Shown here one piece after another: positions 6,724 through 15,586 of a DNA stretch of 38,006 nt. The notes under the pieces were generated by a model, which did no database searches, was not told the origin of the DNA, and was given only the letters and a program-made list of their open reading frames with translations. This DNA comes from an uncultured Lachnospiraceae bacterium (GTDB lineage: Bacteria > Bacillota > Clostridia > Lachnospirales > Lachnospiraceae): the NCBI GenBank assembly GCA_900316165.1, contig ONBW01000020.1:1-38006 (forward strand), in the 5' to 3' direction. A program made the translations under genes and the position numbers. The number at the start of each line of letters is the position of its first letter. Within the stretch, counting starts at the first letter, position 1.

Positions 6724-8782
6724 TGTCATTGAGAAAAAGACTGGGCTGAAAAAGACCGATATTGCGGTTGCAGCTTACCTGCTCGCTGCAGTCGTTTTCT
6801 TTATTGTGCCTATTCCTTCATGGCTACTTGATATCTGTCTTGCGCTAAACATTGCAGTAGCACTTACAGTACTTATCAATTCGCTGTTTGTTGTAGAGCC
6901 TTTGGATATGTCGTTCTATCCGACATTGCTGCTTCTTACCACACTTTTTAGAATTTCCCTCAACGTATCGTCTACCAGACTAATTCTTACCACAGGTTCT
7001 CCTGGTAATGTCGTAGAGACCTTCGGTTCCTTCGTAGGTGGTGGTGACCTGATCGTAGGTACCATTGTCTTTATTATTATTCTTGTCGTACAGTTCGTTG
7101 TTATCAATAAAGGTACTGAGCGTGTTTCTGAGGTTACTGCCAGATTCACTCTCGATGCTATGCCAGGTAAACAGATGGCTATCGAGGCTGATGTTTCGTC
7201 CGGCTCTATAGATGAAAAAGAAGCAAAGAGACAGCGTGATAAGCTCCAGGAAGAATCGTCTTTCTTCGGTTCTATGGATGGTGCCACGAAGTATGTAAAA
7301 GGAGACGCCACTGCCGGTCTTATCATTACTGTAATAAATATCGTTGGTGGTACCATAATGGGAGTAGCCAGACAGGGACTTGATATTCAGTCTGCTCTTA
7401 ATAAATATGGTGTACTTACTATCGGTGATGGTATTTCTTCATCTATTCCTTCACTTCTGATCTCACTGGCTACAGGTCTTCTTGTAACAAAGGGTACAAA
7501 GACTGCTGACTTCTCTGGTGTCATGATGAAGCAGCTGTTCGGTATGCCACGAGTTTTATATGTGGTTGGAACCGTACTTGCGCTGCTTGGACTTTTCACC
7601 CCTCTTAATACTGTACTTTTTCTTGGATTTGCAGCCATATTTTTCATTGTTGGATTTCAGATGTCAAAGACGATTGGAAAAGAAGATATCAAGACGCAGG
7701 TACAGGAAGAGGAAACACAGGCAGAAGAGATCAGGAAGCCTGAGAATGTTGTCTCTCTTTTGAATGTCGATCCTATCGAGCTTGAGTTTGGTTATGGAAT
7801 AATTCCTCTCGCCGATGTAAATCAGGGAGGAGATCTTCTTGATCGAGTCGTTATGATAAGGCGTCAGATTGCCCTTGAGCTTGGAACCGTTGTCCCTATT
7901 ATAAGACTCAGGGATAATATCCAGCTGAACCCAAATCAGTATATAATAAAAATCAAAGGTGTCCAGGTGGCTGAAGGAGAGATTCTTTTTGATCACTATA
8001 TGGCCATGAACCCAGGATATGTAGAAGAGGAGATCACAGGTATCCCTACTACTGAGCCTTCGTTCCATCTGCCTGCGCTCTGGATTACAGAGGGACAGAG
8101 AGAGCGTGCAGAGTCCTTAGGCTATACTGTAGTTGACCCGCCTTCTATTATTGCTACACATCTTACTGAGGTGATCAGGAACCATATCGCAGAGCTTCTT
8201 ACGAGACAGGATGTACAGAACCTTGTCAATAATCTCAAGGAGACAAACCCTGCACTTGTCGACGAGCTTACTCCTGCGGAGATGTCTCTTGGAGATATCG
8301 AGAAGGTACTTAAGAATCTCCTTGCAGAGGGTATTTCTATCAGAGACCTGCTTTCTATTTTTGAAATTCTTGCAGATCATGCCGGGAATACAAAAGATAC
8401 GGATGTACTCACAGAGTATGTACGTGCAGGGTTAAAGCCTGCCATCTCTGCGAAGTTCTTTGATAAGGGCGTTCCTAACCAGGTAATTACTGTTGATCCA
8501 AAGGTGGAACAGGAGATTATGGGCTCAGTCAAGCAGACTGAGCAGGGAGCTTATATAACTCTTGATCCTGAAAAAATAAAAGCCATAATGGATTCCCTGG
8601 GAACAGAGATAAAGAAGATGGAGGATCAGGGAAAGACTCCTATAGTTGTTCTTTCACCTATCGTCCGTATGTATTTCAAGAAGATATCAGAGGATTACTA
8701 TTCAGACCTTATTGTGGTATCATATAACGAGATCGAGTCTGACATAGAGCTTCAGTCAGTAGGAATGGTAAGTGACTCATGA
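6716..8782 (+). CDS. flhA: Flagellar type III export protein FlhA
   Basis: FlhA is the largest export-gate protein. Its cytoplasmic nonamer docks chaperone-substrate complexes and couples proton flow to export. The 688-residue product has about eight membrane helices in residues 18-320. The FHIPEP-type cytoplasmic loop (RFTLDAMPGKQMAIEADVSS through GSMDGATKYVKGD) is at about 142-200, and the cytoplasmic domain runs from about 345 to the end. The TTG start at 6716 has AAAGGAG upstream and keeps the expected N-terminus. Length is normal. The stop overlaps the flhF ATG (ATGA). Confidence 0.97.
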   Translation: MDNVIEKKTGLKKTDIAVAAYLLAAVVFFIVPIPSWLLDICLALNIAVALTVLINSLFVVEPLDMSFYPTLLLLTTLFRISLNVSSTRLILTTGSPGNVVETFGSFVGGGDLIVGTIVFIIILVVQFVVINKGTERVSEVTARFTLDAMPGKQMAIEADVSSGSIDEKEAKRQRDKLQEESSFFGSMDGATKYVKGDATAGLIITVINIVGGTIMGVARQGLDIQSALNKYGVLTIGDGISSSIPSLLISLATGLLVTKGTKTADFSGVMMKQLFGMPRVLYVVGTVLALLGLFTPLNTVLFLGFAAIFFIVGFQMSKTIGKEDIKTQVQEEETQAEEIRKPENVVSLLNVDPIELEFGYGIIPLADVNQGGDLLDRVVMIRRQIALELGTVVPIIRLRDNIQLNPNQYIIKIKGVQVAEGEILFDHYMAMNPGYVEEEITGIPTTEPSFHLPALWITEGQRERAESLGYTVVDPPSIIATHLTEVIRNHIAELLTRQDVQNLVNNLKETNPALVDELTPAEMSLGDIEKVLKNLLAEGISIRDLLSIFEILADHAGNTKDTDVLTEYVRAGLKPAISAKFFDKGVPNQVITVDPKVEQEIMGSVKQTEQGAYITLDPEKIKAIMDSLGTEIKKMEDQGKTPIVVLSPIVRMYFKKISEDYYSDLIVVSYNEIESDIELQSVGMVSDS

Positions 8783-10227
8783 CTATAAATAAGTATTCAG
8801 GTAAGACAAAGGAAGAAGCTATTGATGCAGCAAAGCAGGACTTAGGTCCGGCTGCTGTTATTATGAACGTCCGGGAAGTCCGTCCTGGAGGTATTTTTGG
8901 CATATTCAAAAAAAGCACATTTGAGGTGACGGCAGCGATAGAGGATGACTACAAGTCTTCTGACCAGAGTCTTAAGACACCTCCTTACAAGGTTGAGAGT
9001 GCCAAGACTGCCGGAAAAACGTCTAATTTTTCAGCAGTAGCAGATGAAAAAATCAATCTCAATGCTCCGATTGATGATTCAGCTATTAGTCATTATAAAA
9101 AGAAAGCCCCGAATCCTGTTCAAGTAAATACCGGGGAAAAGGCTTCAGCAGATAAGCCTCAGCTGGATGCAGATGAGCTTAAGAGTGCTTTTGAGGCCGT
9201 AAGCCGTGTTATCGAACAGCCGTCTGAGCCTGCACCAGCACCTGTTCCTGATAAGCCGGCTGAAACCGATGAACCAAAAAAAGAGCCTGAAAAGGAATTT
9301 GTGCCTTTTTCTCCAAAGCAGGAAAAGAAGATTACACAGGAGACTGTAAAGAAAGCGGAATCTGAGACGCTAAAGGCTGATAAAATCCAGAATTCTGTTG
9401 AGACTGGTTTTTCTGGAAAAGGAACCGGCTCTTACTTAGGTTTTACCAGAATGCTCTACAATAAAATGGTAGACCACGAAGTTGATGAGAGATATGTGAA
9501 CAGCATCCTTTCTGATATGGATTCTATGATAAAAGCTGGAAACAGCATGGACTATCTCCTGAGCAATATCTACCAGAAGATGGTATTAAAGATTGGTGTT
9601 CCAAATCAGATAAAGCTTAAAGAAAGTGGAGCGCCATCTGTTGTGTTCCTTGTAGGACCAACTGGTGTAGGGAAAACTACGACTTTGGCGAAACTTGCCA
9701 GCCACTATAGAGTTTCTTTAAAGAAAAAGGTCTCTTTTTTAACTGCCGATACATTCAGAATCGCTGCAGCTCAACAGCTTTCCACCTACGCTGATATTCT
9801 CGATGTAAAGTCTACTGTACTTATGGTGCCTGAGGATATTGTATCGGCTCTGAATGAAGAAAAAGAAAATGACATTATCTTTGTGGATACTGTCGGATTT
9901 TCGCATAATAACAAGGAACAGCAGGAGAATCTCTCAAAGCTTCTGTCACTTGTTCCAGCGAAGTATTTAAAGCAGGTCTATCTCGTACTTTCAGCTACAA
10001 CCAAGTACAATGACTTAAAGCAGATAGTGGATTCTTATAAGGCATTCACTGATTTTTCGATTATTTTTACAAAGCTCGATGAGACGGCTAATTATGGTAA
10101 TATCTACAATATCCGTCAATACAGTGGCAAGAACCTATCGTATATAACCAATGGACAGAAGGTTCCGGAGGATATAGCGGTTTTAGATACACAGAAACTG
10201 GTTAAAAATCTTCTTGGAGGAGCATAA
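8779..10227 (+). CDS. flhF: SRP-type GTPase FlhF
   Basis: FlhF is a membrane-recruited GTPase of the SRP family that fixes the site and number of flagella. The 482-residue product has a short N-terminal B-domain start (MTINKYSGKTKEEAIDAAKQ), a long Pro/Lys/Glu-rich linker at about 60-215, an N domain and then the G domain. G1 is GPTGVGKT (293-300), the SRP insertion-box signature is DTFRIAAAQQL and G4 is TKLD (431-434), followed by a closing YITNGQKVPEDI. G3 reads D370-T-V-G-F374, not the usual DTAGR, so the conserved Ala and Arg are missing. ATG 8779 overlaps the flhA stop. FlhG follows with a one-base overlap. Confidence 0.95.
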   Translation: MTINKYSGKTKEEAIDAAKQDLGPAAVIMNVREVRPGGIFGIFKKSTFEVTAAIEDDYKSSDQSLKTPPYKVESAKTAGKTSNFSAVADEKINLNAPIDDSAISHYKKKAPNPVQVNTGEKASADKPQLDADELKSAFEAVSRVIEQPSEPAPAPVPDKPAETDEPKKEPEKEFVPFSPKQEKKITQETVKKAESETLKADKIQNSVETGFSGKGTGSYLGFTRMLYNKMVDHEVDERYVNSILSDMDSMIKAGNSMDYLLSNIYQKMVLKIGVPNQIKLKESGAPSVVFLVGPTGVGKTTTLAKLASHYRVSLKKKVSFLTADTFRIAAAQQLSTYADILDVKSTVLMVPEDIVSALNEEKENDIIFVDTVGFSHNNKEQQENLSKLLSLVPAKYLKQVYLVLSATTKYNDLKQIVDSYKAFTDFSIIFTKLDETANYGNIYNIRQYSGKNLSYITNGQKVPEDIAVLDTQKLVKNLLGGA

Positions 10228-11099
10228 TGGATCAGGCGGAAGGATTGAGAAAAGTTATTAGATCCCAAAACCAGAGGAATGTTTCTTCTGCGAGGGTTAT
10301 AACTATTACAAGCGGTAAAGGTGGAGTAGGAAAATCAAATCTTGCGGTAAATCTTGCGGTTCAGTTCCGCAAAATGGGAAAGAAGGTCATCATCTTCGAT
10401 GCTGATTTTGGTCTCGCTAATGTCGAGGTCATGTTCAATACCCTGCCGAAGCATAATCTCTCAGATGTCATTTTTAAGGGGATTCCTCTTTCAGATATCA
10501 TTACAGAAGGTCCTATGGGAATAGAGTTTATTTCTGCAGGAATAGGTGTTCTTTCTCTGAATGATTTGACTGAAGAGCAGATTCATCTGCTGGTACGTTC
10601 ATTAAACCAGCTTTCGGGACTTTGTGATGTTATTATAGTGGATACCGGAGCAGGTATTTCATCACACGTTATTGATTTTGCGCTGGCATCACCTGAGATA
10701 CTTCTCGTGGCCACTCCTGAACCGAGCTCTATTACGGATTCTTATTCACTGCTTAAGGCTATTTTGTTAAATCCGGTATTTAATAAAAAAGTAACCAGGA
10801 TCAGCCTTGTGGCTAACCGTGTGAAAAATGAATCCGAAGCTGAAAGTGTTTACACAAAGCTTGATGGTGTTGTGTATCAGTTTTTGGAATCACATATCAG
10901 TTTTGCTGGTGGTGTCCCACAGGATCCGAACCTTGAAAAGGCTGTCCGTGCACAGAAAATCGTAAGCATGGCTTATCCGGCCTCAAAAAGTTCGCGTTCA
11001 TTCGAAGATATAGCAAAAAAGATTATGGATTATGATGATGGTGGTAAACCGTGGGGATTTTCCATCAGATCTCTTTTAGACAGTTTATTGAAAAAATAG
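10227..11099 (+). CDS. flhG: MinD-like ATPase FlhG (YlxH)
   Basis: FlhG is a ParA/MinD-family ATPase that stimulates FlhF GTP hydrolysis and controls flagellar number. The 290-residue product begins with the FlhF-activating helix motif DQAEGLR (residues 2-8). The deviant Walker A motif KGGVGKS follows at 31-37, then the FDADFGLANVEVMF Asp segment and the IIVDTGAGISS switch region. A basic hydrophobic C-terminal helix (WGFSIRSLLDSLLKK) resembles a MinD membrane-targeting sequence. ATG 10227 overlaps the flhF stop in TAATG. Pairing with flhF and the intact activation motif make the function secure. Confidence 0.96.
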   Translation: MDQAEGLRKVIRSQNQRNVSSARVITITSGKGGVGKSNLAVNLAVQFRKMGKKVIIFDADFGLANVEVMFNTLPKHNLSDVIFKGIPLSDIITEGPMGIEFISAGIGVLSLNDLTEEQIHLLVRSLNQLSGLCDVIIVDTGAGISSHVIDFALASPEILLVATPEPSSITDSYSLLKAILLNPVFNKKVTRISLVANRVKNESEAESVYTKLDGVVYQFLESHISFAGGVPQDPNLEKAVRAQKIVSMAYPASKSSRSFEDIAKKIMDYDDGGKPWGFSIRSLLDSLLKK

Positions 11100-11106
11100 G
11101 TGTGCT

Positions 11107-11895
11107 ATGGCTCTTAATTACACAGAAGGTATTCTTTCTACCGGCGACAAGGTTACAATCATCATAACTCAGCAGTATGCTCAGGAACAGAACGGTGGCG
11201 AAAAGGCTCAGAGATATCTTTCTTCCATCTATGATGTCAAGGAAGATGGTACTTTAGTCATGGATATACCTGTGCTTCAGAGGAGACTTGTTACGCTTTC
11301 GACAGGACTTCGTTATACGTTTATTTTTACGGTTGAAGACAGAAGCCACGATAAGAGCTTTTATATATCTGAGGGGGAGATTACCAACCGTTACCATCAG
11401 GGTAATTTCTTTCTGATGGATGCGCGGCTCTCAGTTCCGTTAAAGAAATTCCAGAGAAGAGAATATTACAGGCTTGAATGCTCACTTAAAAGCATAGGTG
11501 TTGCACTTGGCGATGATTTCGATCCTAAGCAGATTATAGATGCCGGACAATTCTTACTTGATCACATCAGAGACGGATATCAGGTAGCACATGGCACTAT
11601 TTCGAATATCAGCGGTGGCGGAGCATTGCTTCTTACAAATGAAGATTTCAGAGATGCAAAGTATATTCTCATGAGAGTTATTTTTTATTCTGATGACGAT
11701 GAGGAACATCATAATGCTGAGGATGATACTATGGAACTCTTAGCAAAGATCCTTGAGAAGACTTATAACGAGAATTCGAAGAAATACTCATATCGTCTGA
11801 TGTTTGTCTTCAAAAATCCTAGATTCCGTGAGCGTATCATTAAGTATGTCTTTGATGAGCAGAGAAGGCAGAGAAAAAAGGAGCAGGAACCATGA
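11107..11895 (+). CDS. PilZ domain protein, YcgR-type flagellar brake
   Basis: YcgR-like proteins bind c-di-GMP and slow or bias the motor. The 262-residue product has an N-terminal YcgR/YpfA-type beta domain (about 1-112) and a PilZ domain (about 116-255). Both parts of the ligand site are present: R118-x3-R122 in QRREYYR and N167-x-S169-x2-G172 in NISGGG. It should therefore bind c-di-GMP. It sits between flhG and cheB, so motor control by second messenger is made with the chemotaxis proteins. No cyclase or phosphodiesterase gene is in the window. ATG 11107 follows the flhG stop by seven bases. Confidence 0.9.
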   Translation: MALNYTEGILSTGDKVTIIITQQYAQEQNGGEKAQRYLSSIYDVKEDGTLVMDIPVLQRRLVTLSTGLRYTFIFTVEDRSHDKSFYISEGEITNRYHQGNFFLMDARLSVPLKKFQRREYYRLECSLKSIGVALGDDFDPKQIIDAGQFLLDHIRDGYQVAHGTISNISGGGALLLTNEDFRDAKYILMRVIFYSDDDEEHHNAEDDTMELLAKILEKTYNENSKKYSYRLMFVFKNPRFRERIIKYVFDEQRRQRKKEQEP

Positions 11896-12938
11896 GAAAA
11901 AAAGTCCTGGTAGCAGATGACTCTGCACTCATGAGAAAAACCTTGTGTGATATAATTAATTCAGTTCCTGGATTTGAAGTTACATCAATATGCCGGGATG
12001 GCAAAAGTGCGTTAAAAGCTATATCAGAGAAGTCGTGTGACTGCATAGTGATGAATATCTATCTGGAGGGAATGAGCACAGTTTCACTTTTCAAATCCCT
12101 GAAGGATTTGAAGTGCCATATTCCTATCATCGCCATTACATCGGCTGTAAGTGAGGATAGAGAGCGAACAGTCCAGGCTCTTGAAGCTGGTATTGTCGAT
12201 ATGGTCGTAAGGCCTTATTCATTTGGAGATAAGGCATCGAATGAAAAATTCAGGATGTCTCTTATCTCAGCACTAAAGGCTATACCCGACAGTAATACGG
12301 CATCACTCTTTAATGACCAGGCAAGTCTGGGTGATATGAGTATAAGAAAAAGAAAAGTCAATTATTCTCTTGTTGCCCTGGCATGTTCGACTGGAGGACC
12401 GCAGGCTCTGCACAGGATGATTCCTATGCTTCCTGCACATATAGGTGTACCGATGGTCATTGTGCAGCATATGCCAGCTGGATTTACAGCATCACTTGCC
12501 GAGAGAATTGATCAGGATTCACAGATTAGTGTACGTGAAGCTTCAGATCAGGAGATTTTAAAACCGGATACAGTTTATATAGCTCCGGGCGGAAGACATT
12601 TTGCAGTTGCTGAGGATAGAATGGGAAATCTTATTGCTCATGTCTATGATGGCCCACCTGTCCACAATCTTCGCCCCTGCGCAGATGTGATGTATGAATC
12701 CCTCTGCAGGGTCAGAGCGAATAATATTCTCTGCGTAGTTCTCACAGGAATGGGAGCGGATGGTACAGAGGGTATCAGCAGATTAAGAGACTGCAAGCAT
12801 ATTTATACAATCTCTCAGGACGAGAAGTCCTGTGTAGTATATGGCATGCCGAAGTCGGTGTACGACAAAGGCCTGTCGGATGAAGTGAAACCTATTACAG
12901 AAATAGCAAAGGCTATCAGTAGAGAACTGGGGGTTTAG
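11892..12938 (+). CDS. cheB: Chemotaxis methylesterase CheB with degenerate receiver
   Basis: CheB removes methyl groups from chemoreceptor glutamates and is normally activated by CheA phosphorylation. The 348-residue product has an N-terminal receiver (1-125), a linker and a methylesterase domain (about 155-347). The catalytic triad is intact: S166 (ACSTGGP), H193 (VQHMPAGFT) and D290 (TGMGADGTEG). In the receiver, D9/D10 and T83 remain, but the phospho-acceptor position reads IVMN55IYLEG (codon AAT) and the conserved Lys reads R107 (VVRPYS). The start ATG 11892 overlaps the PilZ gene stop in ATGA. Enzyme function is likely kept, while control by phosphorylation at this site is probably lost. 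Confidence 0.95.
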   Translation: MRKKVLVADDSALMRKTLCDIINSVPGFEVTSICRDGKSALKAISEKSCDCIVMNIYLEGMSTVSLFKSLKDLKCHIPIIAITSAVSEDRERTVQALEAGIVDMVVRPYSFGDKASNEKFRMSLISALKAIPDSNTASLFNDQASLGDMSIRKRKVNYSLVALACSTGGPQALHRMIPMLPAHIGVPMVIVQHMPAGFTASLAERIDQDSQISVREASDQEILKPDTVYIAPGGRHFAVAEDRMGNLIAHVYDGPPVHNLRPCADVMYESLCRVRANNILCVVLTGMGADGTEGISRLRDCKHIYTISQDEKSCVVYGMPKSVYDKGLSDEVKPITEIAKAISRELGV

Positions 12939-12942
12939 ACAC

Positions 12943-15075
12943 ATGGATGTAGGACAGTATCTTGACATTTTCATCGATGAGTCGAACGAGCACATACAGG
13001 CTCTTTCAGACAACATCATGATCTTAGAGAAGGAGCCTGAGAACAAGGACGTTATTAACGAGATTTTCAGAGCTGCTCACTCTCTTAAGGGAATGGCCGG
13101 TACCATGGGATTCAAGAAGATGCAGCACTTGACCCATGATATGGAGGATGTATTCTCAGAGATTAGAAACGACACCGTAAAAGTAAACTCTAACCTCATT
13201 GATATCCTGTTTGACTGCCTTGATGCCATAGAGGCATATGTAGACACTATCAAGCAGACATCTAACGAGGGCGACGAGGATAATGCGGCTCTTATTAAGA
13301 GACTTAACGATTTCCTCGCCGAGGCAAAGGGTGAAAAGCCTGCAGAGGAGACAGCGCCAGCACCGGCAGCTGATGAATCAAAGGAAGCTGCTTCAGACGC
13401 CAAGGATGCATTCAAGCAGATTAAGCTTGAGGAAAATGACATAGCCACTTTAAAGCAGTCACAGGATTCAGGACTTAACCTCTATGGATTTACTGTGCAT
13501 ATTAAGAGTGACTGCCTGTTGAAGGCTGCCAGAGCATTCCTTGTATTTAAGGCTGTAGAGGAATTTGGTCAGATTCTTATTTACTCACCAAGCTCACAGG
13601 ATGTAGAGGATGAGAAGTTTGACCTTGCGTTTTCATTTATTATGGCTGCTTCAGGTGAGCTTGATCCTATTAAGAAGGCAGCTGAGAACGTTTCTGAGAT
13701 TGAGTCTGTAGACTGTGATAAGGTCACACCAGACATGTTTAAAATCGACTCAGCTGCTTCCGCTGCACCAGCTCCAGCTCCTGCGGAAAGTGCCGCACCT
13801 GCTGCACCAGCAAAGCCAGCAGCTCCTGCAGCTAAATCGGCAGCTCCTGCAAAGAAGGATTCGAATAAGAAGCAGACTATTAATAAGCCTGTTACAGCGC
13901 GTACAGTCCGTGTGGATATCGAAAAGCTCGATGCTCTTATGAATCAGGTATCAGAGCTTATTATTGCAAAGAACTCCCTTGTTGCTCTTTCTGCACAGGC
14001 ATCTGAGGCAGCTCAGGCTTCGGGAGATTCAAACAGCAACAGGCAGAACTTCCAGGAACAGATAGAATACTTAGAGCGTATCACGACTACACTTCATGAG
14101 TCAGTCATGAAGGTTCGAATGGTACCTATTGAGAATACAGTAAATAAATTCCCACGAATGATTAGAGACCTGTCCCGTCGTCTGAAAAAGCCGATGGAGC
14201 TTGTTATGACAGGTGAGGATACAGAGCTTGATCGTACAGTTGTAGACCAGATCGGTGATCCGCTGCAGCATCTGCTCCGTAATTCAGCTGACCATGGTAT
14301 CGAAGATCCTGAGACACGTAAGGCTGCAGGAAAGCCTGAGACTGGTAATATCTTCCTGAATGCTTATCAGGAAGGAAACAACGTCATCATCCAGGTAGGA
14401 GATGATGGTGCAGGAATTGATACAGAGGCTGTTAAACAGAAGGCTATTGAAAGAGGCCTTGTTTCTGAGGAAGACGCAGAGAACCTGACCAAGAAGGAAA
14501 TCATCGATTTCCTGTTTATGCCATCATTCTCTATGTCAAAGGTTGTAACTGATATCTCAGGACGTGGTGTTGGACTTGATGTCGTAAAGAGCAACATCGA
14601 GGCCTTAGGCGGAGATGTTGAGGTAAAGACCGAGCTTGGCCAGGGATCTACTTTTACAATAAGACTTCCACTTACACTTGCTATCATCCAGGCTCTTATG
14701 GTAGAGGTAAGAGACGAGAAGTATGCCATTGCGCTTGCTTCTATCATGAATATCGAGAACATTCCTGTATCAGATATCAAGTATGTACAGGCTAAAGAGG
14801 TTATTTACTTAAGAGGTCTTGTTATCCCTCTTATCCATCTGGATGAGCTTCTTGACTGCCCGCCTACAGATGAGAAACCGGATAATCTGATCGTAGTTAT
14901 AGTAAAGAAGGGCGACAATTACGCCGGTCTCGTTGTAGACAGCCTGATAGGACAGCAGGAAATCGTTATCAAGTCCATGGGTAAGGTCATGGATACTAAT
15001 AAGATGATAAGCGGTGCTACTATCCTTGGAGATGGTGAGGTCGCACTTATCCTCGATGCAAATGCTATGTTCTAA
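12943..15075 (+). CDS. cheA: Chemotaxis histidine kinase CheA
   Basis: CheA autophosphorylates in response to chemoreceptors and passes phosphate to CheY. The 710-residue product has all five domains. P1 carries H46 in FRAAHSLKGMAG. A P2-like response-regulator docking domain is at about 165-265, followed by an Ala/Pro-rich linker at about 269-306. P3, the dimerisation domain, is at about 320-395. P4, the ATPase, has the N box HLLRNSADHG near 442-451, G1 DDGAGID near 486 and G2 GRGVGLDVV near 540. P5, the CheW-like domain, runs from about 566 to the end. ATG 12943 lies four bases after cheB. Since CheB here lacks the acceptor Asp, CheY is the only full receiver in the operon. Confidence 0.98.
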   Translation: MDVGQYLDIFIDESNEHIQALSDNIMILEKEPENKDVINEIFRAAHSLKGMAGTMGFKKMQHLTHDMEDVFSEIRNDTVKVNSNLIDILFDCLDAIEAYVDTIKQTSNEGDEDNAALIKRLNDFLAEAKGEKPAEETAPAPAADESKEAASDAKDAFKQIKLEENDIATLKQSQDSGLNLYGFTVHIKSDCLLKAARAFLVFKAVEEFGQILIYSPSSQDVEDEKFDLAFSFIMAASGELDPIKKAAENVSEIESVDCDKVTPDMFKIDSAASAAPAPAPAESAAPAAPAKPAAPAAKSAAPAKKDSNKKQTINKPVTARTVRVDIEKLDALMNQVSELIIAKNSLVALSAQASEAAQASGDSNSNRQNFQEQIEYLERITTTLHESVMKVRMVPIENTVNKFPRMIRDLSRRLKKPMELVMTGEDTELDRTVVDQIGDPLQHLLRNSADHGIEDPETRKAAGKPETGNIFLNAYQEGNNVIIQVGDDGAGIDTEAVKQKAIERGLVSEEDAENLTKKEIIDFLFMPSFSMSKVVTDISGRGVGLDVVKSNIEALGGDVEVKTELGQGSTFTIRLPLTLAIIQALMVEVRDEKYAIALASIMNIENIPVSDIKYVQAKEVIYLRGLVIPLIHLDELLDCPPTDEKPDNLIVVIVKKGDNYAGLVVDSLIGQQEIVIKSMGKVMDTNKMISGATILGDGEVALILDANAMF

Positions 15076-15086
15076 GGGGGTACTAA

Positions 15087-15566
15087 ATGGATAAAAAGAA
15101 CGAAATCAGACGCAAGGATTCAGGCGTCGCAGAAGAAGAAAAAAAACAGTATATTATCTGCCGTATAGGTGATGAACAGTACGGACTCGATATTTCATAT
15201 GTCGATAATATTGTCCGCATGCAGAAAATCACTCGTGTTCCTAAGGTTCAGTTCTACTACATAGGTATAATTAACCTTCGTGGTGAAGTAGTACCTGTTA
15301 TGTCTATCAGAAGAAAAATGGGCCTTGGCGAGGACGAGGTAACAAACAAGTCCCGTATAGTTATCCTGAAACTTGATGAGATAGGATATGTCGGAGTGCT
15401 TGTTGACGAAGTTAAGGAAGTTATTGCGTTAGGCGAGTCTGAGATAAACAGAAATGTCAAATCAAAGAGACAGGATAATATCTTTATAAATGGTATCGGA
15501 AAGCATGGAGATGATCTGATTTCTATTTTTGATATCTCTGCAGTGGTAGATGATCCAAAAGCCTGA
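15087..15566 (+). CDS. cheW: Chemotaxis coupling protein CheW
   Basis: CheW links chemoreceptors to CheA in signalling arrays. The 159-residue product is one CheW domain (about 22-155) with family patterns QYIICRIGDEQYGLDISYV and GIINLRGEVVPVMSIR. It has a charged N-terminal tail of about 20 residues. ATG 15087 is preceded by AAGGGGG with good spacing. It follows cheA by 11 bases and precedes cheC, the Bacillus gene order. Confidence 0.97.
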   Translation: MDKKNEIRRKDSGVAEEEKKQYIICRIGDEQYGLDISYVDNIVRMQKITRVPKVQFYYIGIINLRGEVVPVMSIRRKMGLGEDEVTNKSRIVILKLDEIGYVGVLVDEVKEVIALGESEINRNVKSKRQDNIFINGIGKHGDDLISIFDISAVVDDPKA

Positions 15567-15579
15567 CTTTCTAGAAAGT
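15566..15579. repeat. 14-bp perfect palindrome at the cheW stop
   Basis: ACTTTCTAGAAAGT is its own reverse complement. It overlaps the last base of the cheW stop and fills most of the 20-base cheW-cheC gap, followed by TTTTT. As RNA it gives only a five-pair A/U-rich stem with a CTAG loop, so it would be a weak hairpin. It may be chance. Confidence 0.25.
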
Positions 15580-15586
15580 AGTTTTT

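Noticed and set aside
6750-6765. CCGATATT near the start of flhA as a sigma-28 -10 element
   Set aside because: No TAAA-like -35 at 14-16 bases upstream and it lies inside coding sequence. The same applies to GCCGATA near 24093.
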